This document shows positions 8,565-16,848 of a DNA stretch of 64,000 nucleotides, piece by piece. The notes beneath the pieces are model-generated. The model searched no databases, was not told the DNA's origin, and worked only from the letters and a program-made list of their open reading frames with translations. A program made the position numbers and the translations under genes. How positions within the stretch are numbered: position 1 is the stretch's first letter; every line of letters begins with the position of its first letter. The stretch is from NCBI RefSeq assembly GCF_014643735.1, contig NZ_BMKA01000002.1, positions 248,001 to 312,000 of the forward strand, given 5' to 3'. The DNA is from Neptunicoccus cionae (GTDB lineage Bacteria; Pseudomonadota; Alphaproteobacteria; Rhodobacterales; Rhodobacteraceae).

Positions 8565-9029
8565 ATGATCGAAAAAGCACTTGAACTTCAGTCGTCGAAA
8601 ATTGGCACAGAAACCGGTCTGTCCGACTGGGTTACGATTGATCAGGACCGGATTGATACCTTTGCCGAAGTGACGGAAGACCCCCAATGGATTCACACCG
8701 ATCCCGAACGCGCGGCGAAGGAAACGCCATTTGGCGGCTCTATCGCGCACGGGTTTCTAACCCTGTCGATGGCCTCGAAATTTGCGATCGACACAGACGA
8801 CGATCTGCCGGGACAAGTGATGGGCATCAACTACGGCCTGAACAAGGTGCGTTTTTTGAACCCTGTCTGCGCCGGAGACCAGATTCGCGGACGGTTCGTG
8901 CTGAAATCCGTCACACAAAAATCCCCGACGCAACTGCTGTCGGAAAACACACTGACCATTGAAATCAAGGGCAAGGACACCCCCGCCCTGATCGCCCAAT
9001 GGCTGGGCATGGCTGTCTTCGAAGCCTGA
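8565..9029 (+). CDS. MaoC-family enoyl-CoA hydratase
   Basis: A 154-residue hot-dog hydratase. The R-hydratase motif spans about residues 42-65: DPQWIHTDPERA followed by PFGGSIAHGFLTLSM, which supplies the catalytic Asp and His. Members hydrate trans-2-enoyl-CoA or related dehydratase substrates. The fold and motif support the class but not the exact substrate. CGGAGG lies six bases before the ATG. The gene is divergent from the thioesterase at 8347, and a hairpin follows its stop codon. Confidence 0.9.
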   Translation: MIEKALELQSSKIGTETGLSDWVTIDQDRIDTFAEVTEDPQWIHTDPERAAKETPFGGSIAHGFLTLSMASKFAIDTDDDLPGQVMGINYGLNKVRFLNPVCAGDQIRGRFVLKSVTQKSPTQLLSENTLTIEIKGKDTPALIAQWLGMAVFEA

Positions 9030-9047
9030 ACACCGCAACCAACAGCG

Positions 9048-9071
9048 CCACCGGCCAATCCCCGCCGGTGG
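9048..9071 (+). terminator. Hairpin after the MaoC gene
   Basis: CCACCGGC (9048-9055) pairs perfectly with GCCGGTGG (9064-9071) across an 8-base loop, 19 bases after the stop codon. There is no long T-run, so it may be a weak terminator or an mRNA-stabilising stem. Confidence 0.5.
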
Positions 9072-9144
9072 TACACCCGTATTATTTGCCTTTCGATGCG
9101 ATCTTACCTACCCTGCGGCAAGCGTTTTCAGACAGGCCGCGCCG

Positions 9145-9579
9145 ATGCCCCCGATTGATCCAACACAGCAAGACAGTCTTGACCGTTTCCTGACCGCACA
9201 AGCGCCGGTCTATGATACGGTGCTGTCCGAACTGCGCGCAGGTCGCAAGGAAACCCACTGGATGTGGTTTATTTTCCCCCAACTGCGGGGCTTGGGACAT
9301 AGCACCACCGCAGATTACTTCGGCCTGAAGGACATTGCCGAAGCCCGTGCCTATCTCGCCCATGAAACGCTTGGTGCGCGGTTGCGTCAGTGCAGCGGTG
9401 TGCTGCTGACAACGGGTGACAAAACGGCCTATCAGGTGTTCGGCTCCCCCGATGACCTTAAACTCTGCTCGTGCATGACCCTGTTTGCCTCACTCGCTGA
9501 AACCAACTCCCCTTTTGACGAAGTCCTGCGCAAGTACTTCCCGAACCGCAGTCCAGCCCCCGTTACAACGGGCGGATAA
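9145..9579 (+). CDS. DUF1810-family protein
   Basis: A 144-residue protein of the DUF1810 family. It shows the family's features: DSLDRFLTAQ near the N-terminus, HWMWFIFPQLRGLG (about 38-51) and KLCSCMTLFA (about 110-119). The family is helical and cytosolic, with no established function. The ATG at 9145 gives the normal family length. It stands alone between maoC and rimO. Confidence 0.88.
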   Translation: MPPIDPTQQDSLDRFLTAQAPVYDTVLSELRAGRKETHWMWFIFPQLRGLGHSTTADYFGLKDIAEARAYLAHETLGARLRQCSGVLLTTGDKTAYQVFGSPDDLKLCSCMTLFASLAETNSPFDEVLRKYFPNRSPAPVTTGG

Positions 9580-9681
9580 GCGCCGGAAATCCCGCTGCTC
9601 GGCTCTTTTTGGGTCAAATATCCAATACTGCCGCATCCAAAACCCTTTTCTTTGCGGATAAAAACCCCCTATACCGCCGGA

Positions 9682-11070
9682 ATGAGCCAGAACCCTCCCA
9701 GCCTCCGCCCCGATCTTGCCCCGCAAGCCCGTTTCTCCGATGCCCCACGCGACGGCCAGCCGAAAATCGGCATGGTCTCTCTGGGCTGTCCGAAAGCGCT
9801 GGTGGATTCCGAACGCATCCTGACCAGACTGCGGGCCGAGGGCTATGCCATTTCGCCGGATTACTCCGGTGCGGAAGCGGTGATCGTAAACACCTGCGGG
9901 TTTCTGGATTCCGCCAAAGCCGAGAGCCTTGAGGCCATTGGTGAAGCGTTGAACGAGAACGGCAAGGTAATCGTAACGGGCTGTCTTGGTGCTGAAGAAG
10001 ACTACATCCGCGGCACCCACCCGAGCGTTCTGGCGGTGACAGGCCCACACCAATACGAACAAGTGCTGGATGCGGTTCACACCGCCGTGCCGCCCAGCCC
10101 CGATCCGTTTATTGATCTGCTGCCGGCGCAAAACGTGTCCCTGACCCCGCGCCATTACAGTTACCTCAAAATTTCCGAGGGCTGTAACCACAAATGCAAA
10201 TTCTGCATCATTCCTGATATGCGCGGGCGTCTGGCGTCCCGCCCCGCCCATGCCATCCTGCGCGAAGCGGAAAAGCTGGTGGATGCGGGGGTGAAGGAAC
10301 TGCTGGTGATTTCGCAGGATACCTCCGCCTACGGGCTGGACCGCCGCCACGATATGAACCCGTGGAAAGATGGTGAGGTGCGCTCTCATATTACTGACCT
10401 GACCCGTGAACTCGGCCAGCTTGGCGCTTGGGTGCGGCTGCATTATGTCTATCCCTACCCGTTTGTGCGCGACCTGATCCCGATCATGGCGGACCCGAGC
10501 AATGGCGTGCTGCCCTATCTTGATATTCCGTTCCAACACTCCCACCCTGATGTGCTCAAACGCATGGCGCGCCCTGCGGCCAGTGCGAAAACGCTGGACG
10601 AGATCGCGGCGTGGCGGGCCACCTGCCCCGACATCACCCTGCGCTCCACGTTTATTGTCGGCTACCCCGGTGAAACCGAGGCCGAGTTTCAGCACCTGCT
10701 GGATTGGCTGGACGAGGCGCAACTGGATCGGGTCGGCTGTTTCCAGTACGAAAACGTAGACGGCGCACGTTCAAACGCGCTGCCCGATCATGTGCCGGAC
10801 GAGGTAAAGCAAGATCGCTGGAACCGCTTCATGGAGAAATCCCAAGCGATTTCCGAAGCGAAACTGGAAGCCAAAGTCGGCAAAACGATGCAAGTCATTG
10901 TGGACAGCGTAGAAGAAGACGGCGCCACCTGCCGCACCATGTCCGACGCACCCGAGATCGACGGCAACCTGTTCATCGACGAAGGCTTTGAGGGGCTGAG
11001 TGCGGGTGATCTGGTGACAGTCGAGGTGGACGAGGCGTCAGAGTATGACTTGTGGGGGAAGGTTTTGTGA
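9682..11070 (+). CDS. rimO: Ribosomal protein S12 methylthiotransferase RimO
   Basis: RimO is a radical-SAM enzyme that adds a methylthio group to an Asp of ribosomal protein S12. In this 462-residue protein, the N-terminal UPF0004 domain has cluster cysteines C36, C72 and C101. The radical-SAM domain has the CNHKCKFC motif (C168, C172, C175). A TRAM domain closes the C-terminus (about 395-462). I chose ATG 9682. A TTG at 9652 would add ten residues without a better ribosome site. The last codons carry GGGGGAAGG, which serves as ribosome site for the downstream GIY-YIG gene that overlaps the stop codon by 4 bases (GTGA). Confidence 0.95.
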   Translation: MSQNPPSLRPDLAPQARFSDAPRDGQPKIGMVSLGCPKALVDSERILTRLRAEGYAISPDYSGAEAVIVNTCGFLDSAKAESLEAIGEALNENGKVIVTGCLGAEEDYIRGTHPSVLAVTGPHQYEQVLDAVHTAVPPSPDPFIDLLPAQNVSLTPRHYSYLKISEGCNHKCKFCIIPDMRGRLASRPAHAILREAEKLVDAGVKELLVISQDTSAYGLDRRHDMNPWKDGEVRSHITDLTRELGQLGAWVRLHYVYPYPFVRDLIPIMADPSNGVLPYLDIPFQHSHPDVLKRMARPAASAKTLDEIAAWRATCPDITLRSTFIVGYPGETEAEFQHLLDWLDEAQLDRVGCFQYENVDGARSNALPDHVPDEVKQDRWNRFMEKSQAISEAKLEAKVGKTMQVIVDSVEEDGATCRTMSDAPEIDGNLFIDEGFEGLSAGDLVTVEVDEASEYDLWGKVL

Positions 11071-11930
11071 AGTCTGGTTGGGTTTATGCACTGTACTCAA
11101 ATCAGTCTCCTTTAATCAAAATAGGCTTGACAACAACATCACCTGCAAAGCGAATAAGAGAGATCAACTGCAGTAAAAACTACGGCCCGTTGGGACCGTG
11201 GTTACAACTGGATGTGCGTCAGGTCAAAGATACACGCGGTATAGAAAAAACACTGCACAGGCAACTAAATCATTACGCTCACAAAGATGTGCCTACCGCA
11301 TCCGAGCTTTTTGAGATTTCGCCTAATCAAGCAAGAGAGGCACTATTGCAGATTCCTGCCTCTGAGCTCCTCGCACCTTTGCCTATTACAAATCTAAATC
11401 TTGAACCCGATTTCGTTGCATACCTAATTGCACTTTTCAGGAATTCGGGCATTGAAAATTTTCGGGATATTCAAGAGAGTTGGACTTTCTCACTCTTTCC
11501 TAAGACCGATGGCGGCAGGTTCTTCACCTTAAACATAGATAAACACGAGGTAGCATTTAGTCGTCCCATCGCAAGCGAACCGCCTCTCGTTCATCATGAA
11601 ATTGTTGTAGATCACATGGTCCTGAAAGACCGTGATCTAAAGAACTGGGTTAGAGAAAACGGCGGTTTAATAAAAAAAACTCAATATAAATCTAGCTGGG
11701 GCAATGCCAGTACATTGGTGTTCCAATCCACATTTGATCAAGCGCGCACCTTATTTCAATTTCCAGGTTTTCGGCGGGCGTTGATTGCGTATTGGTATGA
11801 AGCCTTATTACGGATGCAAGATAGGGGAACTCGGAGCTTTTTTGCGAAAAACCACAACTACGATGCTGTTAGCGAAATTTTCCGACATATGTCCGAAGCG
11901 CACTCCTTTCGAGCAAGGCTAGAAAATTAG
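11067..11930 (+). CDS. GIY-YIG (T5orf172-like) nuclease-domain protein
   Basis: A 287-residue protein. Residues 1-85 look like a GIY-YIG/T5orf172 domain: GWVYALYS at the start, KIGLT at about 19-23, an Arg in AKRIREIN, then KTLHRQL with a His and a terminal Glu-containing segment. The remaining 200 residues match nothing I know. The start is GTG 11067, overlapping the rimO stop and preceded by GGGGGAAGG. The gene is visibly AT-richer than its surroundings and uses codons such as AAA, ATA and TTA freely, which suggests recent transfer. GIY-YIG proteins include homing and restriction endonucleases, but no partner methylase is nearby, so the function is open. Confidence 0.8.
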   Translation: MKSGWVYALYSNQSPLIKIGLTTTSPAKRIREINCSKNYGPLGPWLQLDVRQVKDTRGIEKTLHRQLNHYAHKDVPTASELFEISPNQAREALLQIPASELLAPLPITNLNLEPDFVAYLIALFRNSGIENFRDIQESWTFSLFPKTDGGRFFTLNIDKHEVAFSRPIASEPPLVHHEIVVDHMVLKDRDLKNWVRENGGLIKKTQYKSSWGNASTLVFQSTFDQARTLFQFPGFRRALIAYWYEALLRMQDRGTRSFFAKNHNYDAVSEIFRHMSEAHSFRARLEN

Positions 11931-11936
11931 AAACAA

Positions 11937-12033
11937 GCCCCGCGCCCGACCTCGGGTGGGCGCGTCTCACAACGCTCACCTCAAGAACCACCGTTGCAAA
12001 GCGCCCTCCCGTGGGGGAGGTCGGGCGCGGGGC
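11937..12033. repeat. 17-bp inverted repeat bounding a GC-rich intergenic element
   Basis: A perfect 17-base inverted repeat (GCCCCGCGCCCGACCTC at 11937-11953, complement at 12017-12033) encloses 63 bases. Inside is a further CCTCCC/GGGAGG pairing. The right end runs into another hairpin at 12029-12050. The block begins six bases after the AT-rich GIY-YIG gene and is far more GC-rich than it. It resembles a REP/BIME-type or miniature element. Copy number elsewhere in the genome is unknown. Confidence 0.6.
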
Positions 12034-12050
12034 GTCCTTCCGGACGCCCC
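12029..12050. repeat. GC-rich hairpin
   Basis: GGGGCGTCC (12029-12037) pairs with GGACGCCCC (12042-12050) around TTCC. It has no T-run, and it overlaps the right end of the long inverted repeat. Confidence 0.6.
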
Positions 12051-12080
12051 TATCACTGTGGATTACGTAACCCAAACAGC

Positions 12081-12104
12081 AAAAGGGGCGCCAGTTGACG
12101 CCCC
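12081..12104 (-). terminator. Terminator for the csbD-like gene
   Basis: On the minus strand GGGGCGTC pairs with GGCGCCCC (one wobble) around AACT and is followed by TTTT. It lies about 45 bases past the stop of the CsbD gene. Confidence 0.65.
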
Positions 12105-12145
12105 TCCCCTACACTTTGTGCACTTAACCTAAATCTGAACGCGCC

Positions 12146-12343
12146 TTAGTGGCGGCTCAGGAAATCATCTACTTCGCGCTCGGCTTCTTCTTTGGACTTG
12201 CCGTATTTGGACTGGATTTTACCTTCCAGCGCACGGCGGTCGCCGTTTACTTCTGCGACTTCATCATCAGTCAGATCGCCCCACTCGGATTGAATCTTAC
12301 CGGAATATTCTTTCCACTTACCTTTAACTTGGTCCCAATTCAT
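12146..12343 (-). CDS. CsbD-family stress protein
   Basis: A 65-residue, highly charged cytosolic protein. It begins MNWDQVKGKWKEYSGKIQ and has the second repeat-like block DRRALEGKIQSKYGKSKEEAE, both typical of the CsbD/YjbJ family. Members are abundant general-stress proteins of unknown biochemical role. The ATG at 12343 follows AAAGGA. About 65 bases upstream lies a GGAAC-N17-CGTT arrangement like a general-stress ECF promoter. Confidence 0.92.
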   Translation of the reverse strand: MNWDQVKGKWKEYSGKIQSEWGDLTDDEVAEVNGDRRALEGKIQSKYGKSKEEAEREVDDFLSRH

Positions 12344-12407
12344 ACCGTATCCTTTCTTCTTTCTGTGCCGCCAGCCTATCTGACCGCACCGGTTGCTCTG
12401 GCAAAGG

Positions 12408-12433
12408 AACGCATGGATGCGCAAAAGGGTTCC
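12408..12433 (-). promoter_or_regulatory. EcfG/ECF-like promoter upstream of csbD
   Basis: On the minus strand GGAAC (12433-12429) is followed after 17 bases by CGTT (12411-12408). This matches the published EcfG pattern GGAAC-N16/17-CGTT, and CsbD genes are common general-stress targets. Whether this organism has an EcfG sigma factor cannot be seen from the window. Confidence 0.4.
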
Positions 12434-12535
12434 GGCAGGTCGCGCAAATTGTGAAATAGGTCGAATAAATTGCATCACGCCCCCGTTTCCCGTAGCACAA
12501 CTGCAAAGAAACTTGAAAACCGACAGGACGCTGCT

Positions 12536-12931
12536 TTGACCGACACATCCACCGCCCCTTCCGAGACCTTTGAATCCACCGCCGCCAGTTTTGGCGGACG
12601 ACTACAAGCCGCGCGCGAAGCCAAAGGGCTGACCGTTCAGGGCCTGAGCGAGAAACTCGGCGTGCAACCCGAGTCGATCGAGATGTGGGAAAGCGAAGAA
12701 GATTCGCCCCGCTCCAACCGTATCCAAATGCTGGCCGGTCTGCTGAATGTATCTATTGTCTGGCTGATCAACGGCGAAAGCAACGGCACCAGTCACATCG
12801 AAGACACCTTTGACCGGCCCGTTGCAATCAACGACGCACTGGGCGAGATTTCGCAGTTAAAGGACACATTATCCGGGGCGCTTGAGAAACTGGAACAGCT
12901 TGAAACCCGCCTGCAAGAGGCAGATCACTAA
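12536..12931 (+). CDS. XRE-family helix-turn-helix protein
   Basis: A 131-residue protein. The XRE/Cro helix-turn-helix spans about residues 18-78 (RLQAAREAKGLTVQGLSEKLGVQPESIEMWE...LAGLLNVSIVWLING). A C-terminal helix with heptad leucines (about 100-128) probably dimerises. No ATG fits. TTG at 12536 has AGGA seven bases upstream and precedes a typical TDTS N-terminus, while another TTG at 12470 would give a longer, less plausible start. The targets are unknown. It lies upstream of an L,D-transpeptidase gene, 115 bases away. Confidence 0.8.
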   Translation: MTDTSTAPSETFESTAASFGGRLQAAREAKGLTVQGLSEKLGVQPESIEMWESEEDSPRSNRIQMLAGLLNVSIVWLINGESNGTSHIEDTFDRPVAINDALGEISQLKDTLSGALEKLEQLETRLQEADH

Positions 12932-13046
12932 GTCAGCCCCCCTGATGACGGCAATTTTCGGCTCACACACACGTGAATTGCTCGAATCTTCCTTGGGCGC
13001 GTCCTATCTGTTAGGACAGCGTAAACCAAACAATAGAGTTCGAGCC

Positions 13047-13613
13047 ATGACACATCAAAATCGCCGCACTTTCATCACAGCCGCCCTAGCCACGTTGAGC
13101 GCGCCATCCTTGCTGCGTGCGCAAGATGCCAGCGCCCTGAACCCTTTGGTGCAGCGCAATGTCTCTGGCTTCGTCGCACAAGATTGGCGTGATCATTTCA
13201 GCGCGTTGGACCGGGTGTCGATTGTATGTGACACCAACTCGCGCTCGTTGCACTATTGGAACCCAGTTGGAAACGATTATCGGATTTATCCAACATCAGT
13301 GCCGCAAACGAACGAGCTGACGAAGCGCGGCTACACCAAAGTTGTTCGCAAGAAAGTCGGCCCGACATGGACCCCGACCGTCAACATGCGCAAACGGGAC
13401 CCGAGCCTGCCTGCGTTCATGCCAGCGGGTGAAGGCAATCCCCTTGGCACACACGCCATGTATCTAAGCTGGCCTGCCTATCTGATCCACGGCACCCATG
13501 ACACCCGCAAGATCGGGCGTCAGTCCTCATCGGGCTGCATCGGGTTGTTCAACTACATGATTGAAGAGCTGTTCACGATCACACCTGTAGGTGCGCAAGT
13601 CCGCGTCATCTAA
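13047..13613 (+). CDS. Exported L,D-transpeptidase (YkuD domain)
   Basis: A 188-residue periplasmic enzyme. The N-terminus NRRTFITAALATLSAPSLL is a signal peptide with a twin arginine, so export may be by Tat. The YkuD catalytic motif is present as HGTHDTRKIGRQSSSGCIGL, with His148 and nucleophile Cys164. Such enzymes make 3-3 peptidoglycan cross-links or attach proteins to peptide stems. Length and domain placement match the short alphaproteobacterial ErfK/YbiS-like group. The ribosome site is weak. Confidence 0.9.
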   Translation: MTHQNRRTFITAALATLSAPSLLRAQDASALNPLVQRNVSGFVAQDWRDHFSALDRVSIVCDTNSRSLHYWNPVGNDYRIYPTSVPQTNELTKRGYTKVVRKKVGPTWTPTVNMRKRDPSLPAFMPAGEGNPLGTHAMYLSWPAYLIHGTHDTRKIGRQSSSGCIGLFNYMIEELFTITPVGAQVRVI

Positions 13614-13675
13614 TCTGGCACCCGCCAGTGGAAATCGTCATTGCCCGGCCAGCCCACTGTGGCTAGGCTGGGCTT

Positions 13676-14302
13676 ATGATGTTGTACCGCCTTATCGTAT
13701 TCCTGCTGGCCGCCTTCTACTGGCTGGAGCTGTTCCGGCATCTGGACCCTACTGCCTTCGGTTGGCAGTTCCGTTACCTCACCATATGGACGCTGACCGC
13801 CAATCTGTTGGTCTCGGCCCAGATGCTGCGGCTTAGTCTTGGCCGGACTACGGCGCGGTGGGAAAGCTTTGTATCGCTTGTGGTGGTGATGAATATGGCC
13901 GTGGTGGTGCAATACTGGCGGCTGTATTTCATGGACCCCGCCAATGTAACCAGCGGTGACGGTCCGATCTGGTGGAAAGAGTATTACCTGCATCTGACAG
14001 GTCCGATCCTGATGTGGATCGATGCGTTCTTTCTGCTTGGCGTATTTTCACGGCTAAAGCCTGTGTTTGTCGCGGTTCTGGCGCTGGGATTTGCCTATCC
14101 TTTGTGGGCAGAACTGCTGGTGCATCCTTTGAATGATGCCCCTGTCGGCAGTGTTACGGCAGGATTGCCTTACCCGTTCCTCAACAACATGGAATTCAGC
14201 GGACGACTGGTGTTTTACATAGGCGTCACTGCGGTGAATTTTGTTTTCGTCCTTGTCGGCTGGACTATCGCACGGGCGGTTGCTGCGGTCAGCGCGCGGT
14301 AG
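13676..14302 (+). CDS. AIG1/ADTRP (FAR-17a)-like membrane protein
   Basis: A 208-residue polytopic protein with about six membrane helices. Three segments resemble the eukaryotic AIG1/ADTRP family. RYLTIWTL (33-40) contains Thr36. YYLHLTGPILMWID (103-116) contains His106. PYPFLNNMEFSGRLVFYIG (165-183) is like the C-terminal YPFL block. In human AIG1 and ADTRP a membrane Thr and a His are the catalytic pair for hydrolysing fatty-acid esters of hydroxy fatty acids. The assignment is from recalled family sequences and needs a profile search. Two adjacent ATGs (13676, 13679) are possible starts. The gene end overlaps the convergent yigZ-like gene by 14 bases. Confidence 0.6.
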   Translation: MMLYRLIVFLLAAFYWLELFRHLDPTAFGWQFRYLTIWTLTANLLVSAQMLRLSLGRTTARWESFVSLVVVMNMAVVVQYWRLYFMDPANVTSGDGPIWWKEYYLHLTGPILMWIDAFFLLGVFSRLKPVFVAVLALGFAYPLWAELLVHPLNDAPVGSVTAGLPYPFLNNMEFSGRLVFYIGVTAVNFVFVLVGWTIARAVAAVSAR

Positions 14303-14657
14303 CACCGGCGCGGGCATCCATGTAAGCGCGCACGCAGCTTTGTACGTGGCGGAAGCGATCGCCGCCCAGATGCACACCGCCGTACCAGCGGGTCACGACG
14401 ACAACCTCTCCGATGATTTTGTCCCGTTCCAGCATGCGCAGAATGACCATGCCAGCACCGCTCTCGCCATCGTCATTCTTGACCTGTGTGCCGTCGGGCA
14501 GGATCACCGCCCAGGTGTTGTGGGTGGCTTTCGCGAACTTCTTTTTCCGGCAAAGCGCTTTGACAAAAGCCGTGGCGCTGGCACGGTCCTGCACGGTCCC
14601 CCCGCTCACCGCGTATTTGGAGCCGCGATCTGTCAGCACATTTTCGATTTGTATCAT
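14289..14657 (-). CDS. YigZ/IMPACT-family protein (UPF0029 domain)
   Basis: A 122-residue protein equal to the N-terminal IMPACT domain alone: KKFAKATHNTWAVIL (about 39-53), DDGESGAGMVILRML (about 62-76) and VVVTRWYGGVHLGGDRF (about 85-101) are the family signature. YigZ usually has an extra C-terminal domain, missing here, so this is the short form. The function is unknown. It is divergent from the 78-residue gene at 14692. Confidence 0.88.
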   Translation of the reverse strand: MIQIENVLTDRGSKYAVSGGTVQDRASATAFVKALCRKKKFAKATHNTWAVILPDGTQVKNDDGESGAGMVILRMLERDKIIGEVVVVTRWYGGVHLGGDRFRHVQSCVRAYMDARAGATAR

Positions 14658-14691
14658 TGCCGCTGTGGCCCCTGAAGGTTACGCTAAACTT

Positions 14692-14928
14692 ATGTTTACC
14701 ATTGAACACGATTTCGACGCCACCATCGTTACCCTGATCGACGACGGCGGACGCCCGTTGCAGGATGACATCACCATTGCCGCTTTCGCAAGTGTGGTGA
14801 CTGTGGAGCAGTATAATCCGGATACCGACCGGACCGATAAAATCACTTTGTCGATGGCGCAGCTGCGCGATCTTCAGGCCGCGCTGGATTTACCTGAAGG
14901 CAGCTACCGCTTCGCCGAAAAAGAGTGA
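14692..14928 (+). CDS. Conserved hypothetical small protein
   Basis: A 78-residue acidic protein starting MFTIEHDFDATIVTLIDDGG. It has predicted beta strands in the first half and a helix near DLQAALDLPEG. No signal peptide or membrane helix is visible. I do not recognise a named family. The frame is well defined, its codon use fits the neighbours, and it is divergent from yigZ with 34 bases between the starts. Confidence 0.6.
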   Translation: MFTIEHDFDATIVTLIDDGGRPLQDDITIAAFASVVTVEQYNPDTDRTDKITLSMAQLRDLQAALDLPEGSYRFAEKE

Positions 14929-15337
14929 TGCGCTGGTGGGGCCGCAGTCCGGCACAAGCTTTACCGAGTAATGGATAAGCACCGCTGCCCGTGCCTATTG
15001 GGGGTGGGGCGAGTACTGGATCAGTAAGTATTTCCACTTAAAAATCAGGATGACCCTGCATTTAAGAAGCTTCATTTATGAAGCGTCTTGTAACACGCGT
15101 CTTATATGAAGCTTCATATAAGACGCTTCATATAAGACGCTTCATATTTGCAGGGTGAAAACCGGCTTTATCCTTTAAATTCAAGGCATGCGTCCCCTCG
15201 CGTTTTCAACCGGGACGTATTTCCATTATCCCCTCAGATCGGCTCGATAACGTTAACCCCACCCACAAATTTGGCCGCTTCTTGCATAACGCCGCGACGC
15301 AGCGTAAACACGTTTCAATTGCAACGAGGAGTCCCCA
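14929..15337. other. Intergenic region with palindromic repeat cluster
   Basis: About 400 bases without a convincing gene. The first 120 bases show nothing clear. 15053-15156 holds the dense palindromic cluster described separately. The last 180 bases lead to the CoA-transferase operon, whose start has GAGGAG upstream. Confidence 0.7.
15053..15156. repeat. Palindromic and tandem repeat cluster (GCTTCATATAAGAC units)
   Basis: The ends are an 8-base inverted repeat (ACCCTGCA 15053-15060, TGCAGGGT 15149-15156). The centre is a 30-base perfect palindrome at 15097-15126, with half-site CTTCATATAAGACGC. The 14-base unit GCTTCATATAAGAC is then repeated in tandem at 15111-15124 and 15125-15138, with a third partial copy. 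A degenerate inverted copy (ATGAAGCGTCTT) lies on the left arm. The sequence is AT-rich between GC-normal genes. Confidence 0.85.
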
Positions 15338-16042
15338 ATGGGTAAGATATACAACTCCGCAGCAGAGGCACTCGACGGCCTACTGTTTGACGGAATGCTC
15401 ATCGCGGCAGGTGGCTTTGGCCTCTGCGGTATCCCTGAAAACCTGATTAGCGCAATTAAGGATGCTGGCACCAAAGACCTGACCGTCGCCTCCAACAATG
15501 CAGGCGTAGACGATTTCGGTCTTGGCGTGCTTTTGCAAACCCGTCAGGTGAAAAAGATGATTTCATCCTATGTGGGCGAAAACGACGAGTTTATGCGCCA
15601 GTATTTGTCCGGCGAGTTGGAACTGGAGTTCAACCCTCAAGGCACATTGGCCGAGCGCATGCGCGCGGCAGGCTGCGGCATCCCCGGCTTTTACACAAAA
15701 ACCGGCGTGGGCACCGTGATTGCCGAGGGCAAGGAAGTTAAAAACTTCAACGGTCAGGATTACATTCTCGAAGAAGGCATCTTTGCCGATCTGGCGATTG
15801 TCAAAGCTTGGAAAGCGGATGATACCGGCAATCTGGTGTTCCGCAAAACGGCCCGTAACTTTAACCCGCCAGCGGCCATGTGCGGCAAGACCTGTGTGGT
15901 CGAGGTTGAGGAAATCGTTCCGCGCGGATCTATTGATCCTGACCACATTCACCTGCCCGGCATATATGTGCATCGCATCGTTCAGGGCGATCACGAAAAA
16001 CGTATCGAACAGCGCACTGTGCGCCAGCGCGAGGAGGCTTGA
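15338..16042 (+). CDS. scoA: 3-oxoacid CoA-transferase subunit A
   Basis: The 234-residue alpha subunit of a succinyl-CoA:3-ketoacid CoA-transferase (SCOT/AtoD type), which activates acetoacetate with CoA from succinyl-CoA. It has [13 protein letters not shown] (about 25-37), the family's glycine motif, and the [12 protein letters not shown] block. GAGGAG precedes the ATG. The B subunit follows three bases after the stop codon, so the two form a translationally linked operon. It probably serves ketone-body, PHB or leucine catabolism. No dedicated regulator is adjacent. Confidence 0.95.
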   Translation: MGKIYNSAAEALDGLLFDGMLIAAGGFGLCGIPENLISAIKDAGTKDLTVASNNAGVDDFGLGVLLQTRQVKKMISSYVGENDEFMRQYLSGELELEFNPQGTLAERMRAAGCGIPGFYTKTGVGTVIAEGKEVKNFNGQDYILEEGIFADLAIVKAWKADDTGNLVFRKTARNFNPPAAMCGKTCVVEVEEIVPRGSIDPDHIHLPGIYVHRIVQGDHEKRIEQRTVRQREEA

Positions 16043-16045
16043 ACC

Positions 16046-16672
16046 ATGGCTTGGGACAGAAACCAAATGGCCGAACGGGCCGCAGATGAACTGCAAGACG
16101 GCTGGTATGTGAACCTTGGCATCGGCATCCCGACTCTGGTGGCGAACTACGTGGGCGACAAAGACATCACCCTGCAATCGGAAAACGGAATGCTGGGCAT
16201 GGGTCCCTTCCCGTTTGACGGCGACGAAGACCCTGATCTGATCAACGCAGGCAAGCAGACAATCACCGAATTGTCCCGCACCGCCTATTTTGACAGCGCC
16301 ACGTCCTTTGGCATGATCCGTGGCGGCAAAATCGCAGCCGCGATCCTTGGCGCGATGGAAGTGGCCGAAAACGGCGATCTGGCCAACTGGATGATTCCGG
16401 GCAAGCTGGTTAAAGGCATGGGCGGCGCGATGGATCTGGTGGCCGGTGTTGGCAAAGTGATTGTGATTATGGATCACGCCAACAAGAAAGGCGAAAGCAA
16501 GCTGCTGAAAGAATGCACCCTGCCACTGACAGGCAAGGGCGTTGTGGACCGCATCATCACCAATCTGGGTGTGTTTGACGTGGTCGAAGGCGGTCTGAAG
16601 CTGGTTGAAATGGCCGACGGTGTCACCCGCGAGGAAATCGACTCTCTGACAGAGGCAACGTTGGTCAACTGA
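16046..16672 (+). CDS. scoB: 3-oxoacid CoA-transferase subunit B
   Basis: The 208-residue beta subunit carries the active-site glutamate in SENGMLGMGP (Glu46), which forms the enzyme-CoA thioester. NLGIGIPTLVANY (about 23-35) is the other family mark. GAGGAGG lies at the end of scoA as its ribosome site. A strong terminator follows, so scoA-scoB is a complete two-gene unit. Confidence 0.95.
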   Translation: MAWDRNQMAERAADELQDGWYVNLGIGIPTLVANYVGDKDITLQSENGMLGMGPFPFDGDEDPDLINAGKQTITELSRTAYFDSATSFGMIRGGKIAAAILGAMEVAENGDLANWMIPGKLVKGMGGAMDLVAGVGKVIVIMDHANKKGESKLLKECTLPLTGKGVVDRIITNLGVFDVVEGGLKLVEMADGVTREEIDSLTEATLVN

Positions 16673-16695
16673 TCCGCCAGTCTGAAAGTTACCTC

Positions 16696-16724
16696 AAAGG
16701 CCCCGACCTCGCTCGGGGCCTTTT
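16696..16724 (+). terminator. Terminator of the scoAB operon
   Basis: An 11-base perfect stem (AAAGGCCCCGA at 16696-16706, complement at 16713-16723) encloses a 6-base loop and is followed by TTTTCTTTT. Confidence 0.9.
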
Positions 16725-16848
16725 CTTTTGCCCGCGCAAGCACCACAAATATGCAACAGTCATGACCCTTGCGCGCCACACTCTGGCCCGAATCCGGCGC
16801 TATCTGATAGCCAACGCGGCATAAGACAGACCGCCCGAGGCAGAGACA

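Noticed and set aside
11067-11930. Restriction-modification or full defence system at the GIY-YIG gene
   Set aside because: No methyltransferase, helicase or other partner gene lies beside it.
15053-15156. CRISPR array
   Set aside because: Repeats are 14 bases, directly adjacent and palindromic, with no unique spacers and no cas genes nearby.
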